Below are positions 19,991 through 30,749 of a stretch of 64,000 nucleotides of DNA, one piece after another. Location of the stretch: assembly GCF_043290135.1 (NCBI RefSeq), contig NC_134701.1:60570502-60634501 (forward strand), read 5' to 3'. The stretch's first letter is position 1. Each line of letters starts with the position of its first letter. Made by a program: the position numbers and the translations under genes. The notes beneath the pieces were generated by a model. The model ran no database searches, was not told the DNA's origin, and was given only the letters and a program-made list of their open reading frames with translations. The DNA is from Rhipicephalus microplus. Its lineage: Eukaryota > Arthropoda > Arachnida > Ixodida > Ixodidae.

Positions 19991-21980
19991 TCGCATTTAA
20001 AATTTCGCGTTATTACATAAGAGTCAGAGAAGCACCAGCTATACTGCGCCCGGCCTCTTTCAGTGACAGCTTGCGTTGCAGAAAGCGTGAAGCATCAATC
20101 ATCGTCGTTATTTTGCGTGCGCTGCACACGAGTAAAAATGGCTGATTAAGGTTGACAGATGCCGACACTAAACGTTACAGTCATTGTTACAGTTTATAAA
20201 AGAGTGAACTCAAAGCAAGCCGCGCCTGTAACACGTACACTGAAGCAGCCAGTCCGATAGACCAAATGCTCATTGAAAGCGTACTAGACTGCTCTCAAAA
20301 CAGCTGAGGTGCGAGCTTGCGATGCCTGAAGTTTCTGCATTCGAGCTTCGGAACGTTTTTGTTACCTAAAGTAATTAGAAGGACAGAAATTACGAGACAT
20401 GCATTTTCAGTGTGTCGATACCTAACGACGCTTGTTTTTCTCGCCTCCACTGAGAAAGCTTGTGAAGCGTCAAGAGAGCTCGTCAAATTCGCGGCGCAAA
20501 TAATTTGATGTTTCTTTTAGGAGTGGCAATTGTTACAACAAATTGTTACAACAATACATCATTGATGCAAATTTGTCATATGCAATACGCGGGGGACATG
20601 AAAAAAACCTGTATTGCTGCAACGCACGTGAACCGCAAGAACTAGCGCTGTTATATACACTGCGTCAATATAAAAAATAAATCCTGATAGTAAGCGAAAT
20701 GTCGATTGTTGGCTGTCTTATGTCATTAATGCATTTTTGTCCTCATTTCAAAGGAAAACATTAAAAATGAACGTGATATCGCATATCACAGATATGCGAC
20801 CAGCACCGCGTGCACGTATATGTGGCGTGGGCAGTGGGATGTTTCGGTATTGTTTGATATAAAATGGTTCATGTGAAGACACATTTAGAAGCTACAATAA
20901 CAGATCCCGAGCATGCCTCACAGTTTTTCATATCCCACATCATTATAGAACGGCAAGATTGCAGCCCCTTCCCCTTCGAGTCGATCACCGGCTCTCGCAT
21001 GATTGCCTTGAAAAGGGAGGGGGCCGTATTCTTGCCGCTGGTCTCATATCAACAACAATTAGTTGCTTTCCTCGCCGAGAGATGACGCGAAAAGAGACTG
21101 TGGCTGCTCTCGCTCTCGCTCGAATGCGCTGCTAGCAGCCGCCGGAGCACGCAGGCCACGCGTTCCCATGTTTCCTTTCATAAAAATTGACACTGTACAC
21201 TCATTTGAGAAGTTCCTTTCAACACTGCCTCTTCTAGGCATCTGCTCGCATGTGCAGGAAACGGGAGGCGCTTTTGTACCACGGCTGAGCGATGAAGAAC
21301 TTGTGTGAAACCTTGTAGTGTCATCAGGAAAAACTACAGTGTGGTTTAAAAAAATCTACGTGGTTTTTTGGTTTGGTTGTCATTTGCTTCTTAAACGGTG
21401 CTTCACTAAGGTCGCATCGAAAATTTCACTCAAAGTTTTTGCACGGCGATTGAAGAGCTTTTTACCACTACAATTTTAATTGGTTCACTACATGGTGCAA
21501 AAGCAAGATGCGAGGAAGTGCGCTTGAAACCTTTGTCACTTGCCAACTGTAAAATTTGCAAGCCCAATCGCTTCCCTTCCCTTTTCGGTATCAGAGCAAC
21601 TCGAAGCCCGAAGATCACAAGACGCAGACGCAGCAAAACGTCATGCGCACACAAGGTTACACTCGCATGACATGCCATGGGAGGTCATGCAATCACCCAA
21701 GCGGCGTTGTTTCGTTTCGACGTTCTCAGTATTGCACTGCCTCGGGATGGATTTCTCTATGCAAGCGCGTTTGCATAGTCTGGCATGGATAATGTACCCT
21801 TACCATGAAACATAGCGTCGCTCCACTGAAACTGCTCCAAAGGACAATGCACCAAGAACAACTCAAGCGTTCCCTACTGAAACGTTCCGTATGAAATCTT
21901 ACGGAAAATATATGGACTCCGTAACATTTCCTTATGCTACATACGGAAAATTTATGGAGTTTTATGGAAATATACGGAAG
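19991..21980. other. No gene recognised
   Basis: Mixed DNA. A GC-richer patch at about 20900-21300 includes an 81-codon ORF (21063-21308) with low-complexity Arg/Ser/Ala content and no domain. Nothing else supportable. Confidence 0.45.
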
Positions 21981-21992
21981 TTGTATGGCATT

Positions 21993-22151
21993 TACGGAAA
22001 GCTTCTTATGGAGTATAAGGAAGGATAAGGAAATTGTATGGCGTATACGGAAAGCTTTTTATGGAGTATACGGAAAGATAAGGAAAATGTATGGCATATA
22101 TGGAAAGCTTTTTATGGAGTATATGGAAGGATAAGGAAAGATAAGGAAACT
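21993..22151. repeat. Three 53-bp tandem repeats
   Basis: Units start at 21993, 22046 and 22099 and contain ACGGAAAGCTTTTTATGGAG and AAGGATAAGGAAA. Flanking sequence is made of related GGAAAT/TATGG words. The period is not a multiple of three, so the ORF at 21934-22134 is not a repeat protein. Confidence 0.85.
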
Positions 22152-23915
22152 TATGGAGCATACGGAGAGTTCATGATGGAAGGATAAGGAAAGTGTATGG
22201 AGTGTACAGAAGCTTTCATAAGGAAAATGCAGAATGTAAGGTCTTACGGAAATATACAGATTTTGTAAGGTGCTTATGAAAATGTGCAATAGTGTATGAA
22301 AGGCATGTGGATTGTTGCAAAAATGTGGAAACTCTACAGTTGTTGTCACATTTTAAGCAGGAAATCCGAGCTCTATAAAGTTATAAATGAATGCACAGTG
22401 ACATATATAGTACAAAAGAATTACGCAGCCTAGTCTGTGTTGTCAGTCACCGCTGTTCGCCCTTTTCCAGAATGAATAACACTTCTGCAGATGACCAGGT
22501 GCTAAAGTCTGTCACACGGAAAATGTGTCATTCACAAGGAATGACAATAACTGTCATTTTACTTGCATGCTGTCACACGGAAACAAATCAAGCAAAAAAA
22601 GCATAACTTCAAGGGCTCGTTTTTGGTAGAAACAATAATAATGAGAACTAAATTCAATGTGAATGAACTTGTCAATATTAATGAAACTGTTCTCATTAAC
22701 ATTGGCAAAGAGAAATGTCATTTTAAAATATCGGCCATGAGCTTAGCTCTCCTGAGCACCGACAAAAGAAATGAAAATCTATGAAAACTAATTGCATGTA
22801 GCCTAAAAATAATTTTTTATTGATAGTATGTGCTCCTACAATATAAATACAGCTATACACAACTTGCCACAGCTTCACGACAGAAACGAGGTAGGGGCAG
22901 AGGAAGTGGGCAGAAAAATAAGTAAGTATGAGAGCACAACTGATATGTACAAACACATAATGGTGCTTATCACTGATGCACGGATGGTCGTGTATAGAGC
23001 TGGGTCGTTTTGAGATTGTAAAAAGCATTGTTTCAGACCACCATGCAGATTATGCTTCAATTGTAGTGCTACATAAGACACAACTTATGGGCCAGCTTTA
23101 ATGAATAAGAAGATTATAGGTTAAACAAATGCTTTAAAATATATCATATCATGGCTGCATGGACGCATACAAGCTATGTAAAGCGCAATAAAGTGAGGAC
23201 GTATGAGCTTCTCCTGATGCTTCAGTCCTACATAGATGCTTCAACTGTGCTGCAAAGAAATTTAACCAATGTCTGTGTGTGCAACATTGTCCATTTTAAA
23301 CTATCTATATGTATACATAAAATTCCTACTGCAAGTTAAGCTACGTAGCACTCCATAACTCTTCCTTTTATTAAGGGCAATTTTTCAAACAATCAACATT
23401 ATTCATTTTCTGTCTGATGACTTCGTGCCCGCAATTCTTGGTTTGGCTCGATCACAATTGTGCAGCCCTTATTTTGGAGGAATCAAAAAACATCAACCAA
23501 AATATATTTTGGAACTGCTTCTCGGTGATATTGCCTTCCCTCAACTGCCACAGCTTGAGATGAGTCATATAGCAAGTCTCGCGCATACCTAGGGCCTACC
23601 CTTGAAGAAACTGGTCCGGCTGTGAAATGCTCAATTTTTCTCAAATAAATTTTTTGGTTTGAGTTTTCTCACTTCTCGAGTCCCTTCACAATCAATCAGA
23701 CCCATTGTTCCCCTTAGTCCTTAATTTTGTTATATTATGAAATAAATAAAAAAATTAATAATGAAAATAAAAATCATAATAACTGTTGCGCAAAAAACAC
23801 AGTCCCACATACGTACTTGAACGCAATATTGCTTTTATTTTGTTTTAGAACCTAAGGCATTAAAAAAGATAGCAGTACAATAAAAACGTTGAAAAAAAAA
23901 ACAAAAAAAAAATAA
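22152..23915. other. AT-rich DNA, no gene recognised
   Basis: Short chance ORFs only. A small palindrome AATGACAATAACTGTCATT lies at 22540-22558. The 3' part (23730-23910) is rich in A runs. Confidence 0.45.
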
Positions 23916-24003
23916 ACTTCGCGGGACTCGAACCTGCGCCACTTAGTTGTGCTCGCGTACGTGAACTGAGTGCGTTAGCTTGCTAAGCTATTCGCGCTGA
24001 AGG
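23916..24003 (-). tRNA. tRNA-like locus (possible tRNA pseudogene or SINE head)
   Basis: On the minus strand an A-box-like TAGCTTAGCAAGC is followed, about 50 bp later, by a perfect B box GGTTCGAGTCC. T-rich runs suited to Pol III termination come next (RC of 23882-23915). The middle folds into a 9-bp stem CACTYAGTT/AACTRAGTG with a long loop. I could not fit a normal acceptor stem or a 7-nt anticodon loop, so an intact tRNA is unlikely without an intron. Confidence 0.35.
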
Positions 24004-24929
24004 TAGCTTGGTGTTTAAGTTATGTATATAAATTTGCTTTTTACTCGCTATGTGTTGGTATATTTATGTACTATATGCGATCGTATCTATTGTTGTGTGC
24101 ATATGTCTTGAGATTGTATATACGTCACATGCTTTTCGCATGTCTTTCAACTATAGATTGCTGCACCGCCGCGGATGAAAACAAGTATTTTTACACCCAC
24201 ACACAAGCTTGAGCAGTTGAAGGTTGTTTCCCGGGGCTCTCTTGCGATTGAGTCGGCCACCACAGGGAATTAGAGTGATACGCCATTAATCCCTGCATCT
24301 AGCTGTATTCCACTTAGTAGCTCTATCGCTTGATGACAAATCGAGCGCGGGGCGCGACGCTATTGCGCACGACCATGCCTCGCGTAGCGGCGACATCAGC
24401 TGATTGCGCCGGCCGGCTTGCTTCGATTTGCTTCAGAGCAAAGAAATGTCATACCTTGAAAGATTGCGTACTGCACTATGTCAAAATGTTACTGCTTTGT
24501 AGCCATCCTATGATTCATTGAGAATTGATAACTCTGATATCACTACTGTAGAGCTTTGCGTCGGCGACACGCACCGAACGTGAAACCGCACTACGTCTGT
24601 CGTAGAAGCAGTAGGAGGCTGTCGTCTGCTAGAACAAAAACAAAACAAAGACCTGCGAAAATATTCATAAGTTGTAACTTGTTTTTTGAGTAACCGTTTA
24701 TCACTTTTAAAGTTATTTTGGCAGATAACATACATTTTTTTCAGTTTATAGCAGCGACAGATTTTTTTTTTTATTTTTCTCACACAGCTATCCAAGTCAA
24801 ATCCATTCACAGCTAAAGCCACATATTGTTTGTCTTCTTTGTTTCTGTGAGCATGCCGTTTCGGTGCGTGTCTCATGTGTTCGCGCTGCTACACACGAGA
24901 GCACGAAATGTTAAATTTACGCAAGGAAG

Positions 24930-25107
24930 CGCCGTTCCTCGTTCGTGTGATGTGCTAAGATTGCGCCCTATTCCCGCGGTTGTCCGAGTGCGGATCAAGT
25001 GCGAGTCGTCCAAGGAATCGGCGGGTTGGGCGGGCGCTCGAAGGACTCCGAGGTGACGGCTGACGCCTGTGGTCGCTTCCCTCAGGACAGTGTGAAAGAA
25101 ACTAAAG
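24930..25107 (+). other. Possible first exon of a host transcript
   Basis: A local GC- and CpG-rich stretch in otherwise AT-rich DNA ends AAAG and is followed by GTAAGGG (25108 on), a strong splice donor. No clear TATA box and no coding frame that I trust, so a 5' untranslated exon fits best. What follows is AT-rich and intron-like. Inference from composition and one splice site only. Confidence 0.3.
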
Positions 25108-27992
25108 GTAAGGGTGACACTTTTTTATGTAGACCAAGTATGCCACTCAGTGCAAGTGTGTGTTGCTGCACTCGAACCAGGCGTCGCGAAACGGCAACCT
25201 TACGCGCCTTTGCGAGTGCGGTTGCCGATTCGCTTTGAAAACGCTAACGCCAGCAGAGCCATGGCGCATCTGCGCGGCCTTACTGGAGCTAATTCGAGAC
25301 AACTGCGGCAACGTGCATGTGTATGGTGATCGATTTTTTCATATGTGCGATGTAGTGAGGAAGACGCACACGGCGCTTGCTACGTTGTTGATTAAACGAA
25401 GCCTGCAGTGCCATTTCATGCAAAGCAGCATTTTGTTTACGTTCGCGGGCGATACAAATTGTAACTTGGCTCGATTCACCTAGCCAACCGCCTAAGTGGG
25501 TTGATTAGCATACGTTCACGGTAGAGCGTTATTATGCCCCTAAACAGTGGCGTGTGCTTGTTGAAAGATATAATGTGTGTGCCTAGTGTAGAGAGAGAGA
25601 GAGAGAGGTGTTCGTGCAATCTGCTTGTGTACCTGCAAGACGCCTTTGCTTGTAACTAATAATGTACCGGCCAGCACCTACATTGTACGCCTGACTTTGA
25701 AGAAAACTTGCATGCACAATGTGAGATTTTGTAATCTGCTAGAGTTGCTTTTTATATAATAATACACTGCCAGCATGTTCAAAAATATGTTTCGCTGCTG
25801 TGTGGCAGGGGTGCGGTTATCACGCTGTTGTGTAGTTGCTGATGCAAGCACTTATAGTTTTGATGCGTTAATATATCTCATCTAACTCATCAGGTGTTTG
25901 GCTGTTTCAGCACAAACAAGGCAAAGAGAGAAGGAAGACGGGTAATGACAGGACCAGTGCCGACTTTTGTTTGCAGGAGAATACCCATGTTGGTGTATTT
26001 ATTGTGACAGCCTTTCTGTGTTGCTTTTTTGCCCAATTTATGCAACAACACAGTTGTCAGCAATATGAGACAGAACACTGAAATTTGCTTTTAAAGATCA
26101 TGGAGACTAAATGCCTAGTAACTCACAGCACAAAGTAACAACAAAAGACATCAGTATGATCAATGTGGATGAGTACAGTCTTGCATCTAAAAAATACATT
26201 GTGCAAAATGTTGCCTAAGTAAGAAACCTCTCTATGTTTGCAAATAGTGTGACGTCTCTTCGAGCACCGTGCCAGCCATTCCCTCCCTCTGTGCAAGGGC
26301 TGGTTGGCAAGGAAGTTGTTTGTGACGTTCCTGATAGACCACCGAGATGTATGCGATTCTAAACCTGTAGCCTAATATATACGTAATCTTTTGTGCAGTT
26401 ACATCGCTGCATCTGACACCTACAACTTATTTGCATATTTACATTGCTCCCTTAGGACCTAACACACAAACTTGTTGTTTGCATTGTCACTTCATGAATA
26501 TCGAGCGGTAAAGGTACTGAGTATATGTGAAACAAGAATCTCTGCTTATTACATGAAGAAATATGAGGCCTTCGATAAAACGAGTTATACCTTCATTGAG
26601 CTTGCGTACTCGTCGGGGCGATTCATACATGCAGCTTCAGCAAATGGTATCTTCCAGCCCGGTGACCTTGCAATTTTTTTCTGCACACAGCGCAAACACC
26701 GAGATGTACCCACTCGCAGATGGTCACGTCAAGTGCATATTTACCTTGACTAAAATGTCGAATCAAGTTTTTTCATCGACCGGTCCCTGCCATGAGTGCT
26801 AGTCTTCGTAAACAAGACACATTGTTATTGACACTGCACACACCACACTCAGTATTCTCAGTTGAACCGATATTCTCAATACCTTTCAATGCACACTACA
26901 TGCCGCAATCAACAGTGCACATTTTTGAAGACTATGCCGCTGTTGCTCGCACAGGCCACCACGTGTGTTCACTTCTTCAAGATAAACAGACAGCGTGGCA
27001 AATATTTTACCACACAGCTGGATGTTTGCTGACACATACTACAGCTAATGTCGACATTGTAACGTGAAGTGTAAGCTTTGAAAAATTAAAACTTGCCCCA
27101 AACACCGCACGACTGTACCGGACTGAGCCACCAGCGGGAGTGTTTTTCCAGCCACACCTTTTACATGTGCCAGTGACATTATGCTGTGACGTACCTCGGT
27201 AGGGGCCTATCGCTGCATATTTTATGTGAATGAGGGTCCTGTTAGTGAAAGCAGGCATTGTTGATTTCGTAACTTGTTCATGCCCAACTGGACCTTCATT
27301 TGCACAAGTTGTCTGACTGATATTCAGGCAAACTTTTGTGTAATAAATTATACAGTTGGCAGTCTGTGCTTGCCCCATACTGTTGTTACTGGTGTTTCTT
27401 GTTGTTACTTTGCACTGCTCATTACTACTCACCTACATAAACTAGCCTATCTTGCCGCTGTTTTGGACAAGATGCAGCAGGCAAGTGCGATAGTGTTCAT
27501 AACTCTAAATTCTCGAGCAAAATTGATCGATTCATATTCAGTTAGTTGCATTCATATCAGTACATTATAAGAAATCATTGATTAAACATGAATCCGTGTT
27601 CCTTTACATAATGCTCACAACTTTTATATCAAATTGAATGGTGTTTATAAAAAACATGGGTTTTAGCTAAACTTCATGCTCTTTTCTCGAAGAGCTGACA
27701 AAACGCTATTGCATGCTTACTTGCCATGAATGGGACTGTGTTCTAAATACATTGCAATTCTTCACCAGACTGCCAGCACACTTCACATTGGGGGAACATT
27801 TAATAATCATAAATTGATTAATTAAGAACGGAAAGAAAGAAGCGGCAGGCCGGGATACTTGATATTGGCATCCGTTTTGCTACCCAGCGCATTATCATGC
27901 AAACTTCCTATAGAGTGGTTATGCGTCTTGCATGTGTGTCTGTAAACCAAGAACTTTGGGTAGAACTATATTTATCTTACAAATGGTTGCAG
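25108..27992. other. Intron-like AT-rich DNA
   Basis: No domain-bearing ORF. A (GA)n run lies near 25590-25608. A candidate 3' splice site (TTTTTTTCTGCACACAG) ends near 26691, but no matching donor follows. Confidence 0.4.
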
Positions 27993-28102
27993 GACTGTGG
28001 AGGCTGTAGGGCTGCTTAGGAATGGTGGAATCCCTGGACATGTGTTCAACCTTGCTGCATCAGCTCCTTGGTGTTTTCACGGCATCTTTACAGATGTGTT
28101 GG
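27993..28102 (+). other. Candidate internal coding exon, product unknown
   Basis: TTGCAG precedes and GTGAGTAA follows. One frame is open through all 110 bp (36 codons plus one base at each end), with residues such as LLRNGGIPGHVFNLAA and WCFHGIFTDVL. The ending phase (one extra base) would be compatible with an exon at 36016. No family recognised and no ATG in this frame, so upstream exons would be needed. Weak polypyrimidine tract. Confidence 0.3.
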
Positions 28103-30398
28103 GTGAGTAAAGCAAGCAGGTTTCAACACAAGGAAAAGTATAATATGGCACCACCTCTTGTGCGTGCCTTACATCCCAAGTATATCAAATATTTATCTTG
28201 CCTTGTGGCCTGTAATTTTTAAAGAGACACTTCTTTTTGCTTTATATTTGAGTCTTGATGCTTCGACAGCAATGTATTTGTGTTTGACAGCAAGTGTTCT
28301 TGAACAAATAACTGATCTCAATAATGACAAAACACCCTTCATACTTGGTCCTTAGCATAAGCTAGCACTTATCTGTAGCAGATTCAATTATTCATTTTTT
28401 GCTGGGATGATAATGGGCAAGTAGCAAAGGCAAGTTCAGATTGAAGTGGTCGGTGACGTCTGTTTAGGCTCTGCCATATTGCTTTGCAACCAGAGTTACT
28501 TGTGGCCACATATACAATGAAGCCACATGACGTGCATTCTAAATGAGATTACCATATCACATTTCACTGCATCTTAGTATGTGCCAAACAAATGCAGATA
28601 TCATTAGCTTGCCACTATAAAGGGATCCTAAACCAACACAAGGTTGAAATTTAGTCGTGGTGTTGCAGCTGTGTATGACTCTACAATGGATACATAGCCG
28701 TGATAATTTGTCTATATGTTGTCGCAATAGTAATGTTACACTCATTGTACGATACAAAAGAGGTCCTCGCTTATTTCGTTTTTTTTCGCTATGCTTCTTT
28801 CTTGTCTCTTCTTGCCATGTGCTCCTCCTCACTGTACAAGGAGCAAGAGCAGTGGGCATACAAACACGTATTTAAAAAAATGTTGTAAGGTGAGCACTGA
28901 GAAGCTGAACACTTCCAAAAGGCTCAAAGAGATAAAGGTATTGTTTCTAGCTACTTTTTGGGCACCCATAGCTAGTTGTGCTGCTGCAGTTAAAAAATAG
29001 GTTAAATGTTAAAAATTAATTGGAGATGGTTTGGCACCCATAATTGCAGTTACATACAGAACTAGGTTTCAATGCGTAAGCAAAATCTGTTTACTCTAAA
29101 TCAATCCTAATGATATCTGAAATTCAGGAAATATTCACAGAAAAGCTCAGGAAAAGGATAAGTGGTTGGCCCTTGAATGTGAAGGAGATACCCTTCTTCT
29201 AAAAGGTCAATAGACAGTCTAGTAGTCTCGATATTACATGCACTATAAAATATTCTGGTGTGGTGCTTTTCATGCATTTTATAATGAGAGGGGTTTTTAA
29301 TAGACCTGTTGTCACTTTGCCCTGCATTGCTGAAATTGTTCACATAGTTATAATACATGAATCACTTTATGCCTTTTGATTTTATGCAAATGGTTTGCTT
29401 ACCCAGTCGGTTTAACTTGATTTGGATAAAATCATAAATGCTCTAAAATTTTTTTTACTATACAGCAGGTTTATTTTTAAAATACGCGACCATTGATGTG
29501 AACGCAGTTGGTGGCGTGCTTGATTAATCCTTCACTATCACCACTCTAACTACACCTGCTACAGTGCATAGTGTGACAAAAGTAATGGTACTTAACATTA
29601 CTGGCAGCATACACTTTTATGTCTCAAAATAGGTTAAAAAGCCTGGTAAAAATGTGTGTACGTTTTTTTTTTCGCTCCAACTAAATATTCGGGTCTACTC
29701 AAAGTAGCTTCCACTCTTTTAAGTTCCTCAAACTTTTAGGTGTTCAAAAGAAGTATCAATGCCATATACTTTCTTTGTCAGCCTACTCACCACTCTAATA
29801 ATGAGAATTACCCGACAACATTACTCAGGAAAATATAAAGATGTTATAAAAAGTAATGTCAATTCAATTGTCAAAAAATGTCAACCCATTAGTAACTTGC
29901 CGCCAAGTTACGTTTTCGTTCACTTTTCTTTTCACAATTTTGTTAAAGTTATTTTTGATAACATCACCTATAGTTTGTTTGGCATCATTGTCTGCTAGTT
30001 CTCATTATAATGTGTTCAACAAAGACAACAAACCCTTAAATTTATAGTTCTTTCCTTTACTCATGAATCTGAAACAGTGAATCTCAGTAATCTTAGCGGT
30101 GTGCGACTTGTTTTTTTTTTGATCAGTTGTGCATGTATTCAAGTACATGCATTTAGGTGGGAGGGCGAACTATTGCCTCCTCCTGTGACTAGCAGATTTT
30201 CTGAGAACGGACAGATGCATAATGCTGCAAAAGAAGTATAGGGATATTGGAAGTAATCGTAACGTAATTGCAATCGTAATGTAATTGCCAGTAGGCAAAA
30301 AAAAGGTGTCCCACACTCGCCATAATGGTAACAGGCAGCGCTGACTGACTCTTCCATGTATAAATGCACATATATACCGTACAAAATGGAAGAGAGAT
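28103..30398. other. AT-rich DNA, no gene recognised
   Basis: Only short chance ORFs. Intron-like composition. Confidence 0.4.
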
Positions 30399-30494
30399 AG
30401 CCGCCATGGTAGCTCAGTTGATAGAGCATCGGACATGTTATTCAAAGTTCGCAGGCTCGGTCCCTGTACAGGGCAGGTTATCTTTTTTTTTTCC
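30399..30494 (+). mobile_element. Second tRNA-derived SINE, interrupted by Ruka
   Basis: It has a tRNA-like head with a good D-arm/A box (GGTAGCTCAGTTGATAGAGC) and a decayed B box (GGCTCGGTCCC), then a GTTATCTTTT tail. The tail continues after the Ruka insertion as ATCTTTTTTCCTTCTACTTT (from about 30736). Distinct from Ruka in head and body. Confidence 0.6.
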
Positions 30495-30496
30495 TG

Positions 30497-30734
30497 CCCC
30501 GCCACGGTGGTCTAGTGGCTAAGGTACTCGGCTGCTGACCCGCAGGTCGTGGGTTCGAATCCCGGCTGTGGCGGCTGCATTTCCGATGGAGGCGGAAATG
30601 TTGTAGGCCCGTGTACTCAAATTTGGGTGCACGTTAAAGAACCCCAGGTGGTCGAAATTTCCGGAGCCCTCCACTACGGCGTCTCTCATAATCATATGGT
30701 GGTTTTGGGACGTTAAACCCCACAAATCAATCAA
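30497..30734 (+). mobile_element. Ruka-like SINE, well preserved
   Basis: Complete head: A box in GGTCTAGTGGCTAAGGTAC, B box GGTTCGAATCC. Full body, then an AATCAATCAA tail. It lies in the T-rich tail of another SINE, with TATCTTTTTT(TT)CC repeated on both sides as the likely target duplication. This is the best copy in the window for defining the family. Confidence 0.9.
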
Positions 30735-30749
30735 TATCTTTTTTCCTTC

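Noticed and set aside
28700..28888. ORF ending just before a GTGAGC donor
   Set aside because: Hydrophobic chance ORF; the stop codon precedes the donor and no acceptor matches.
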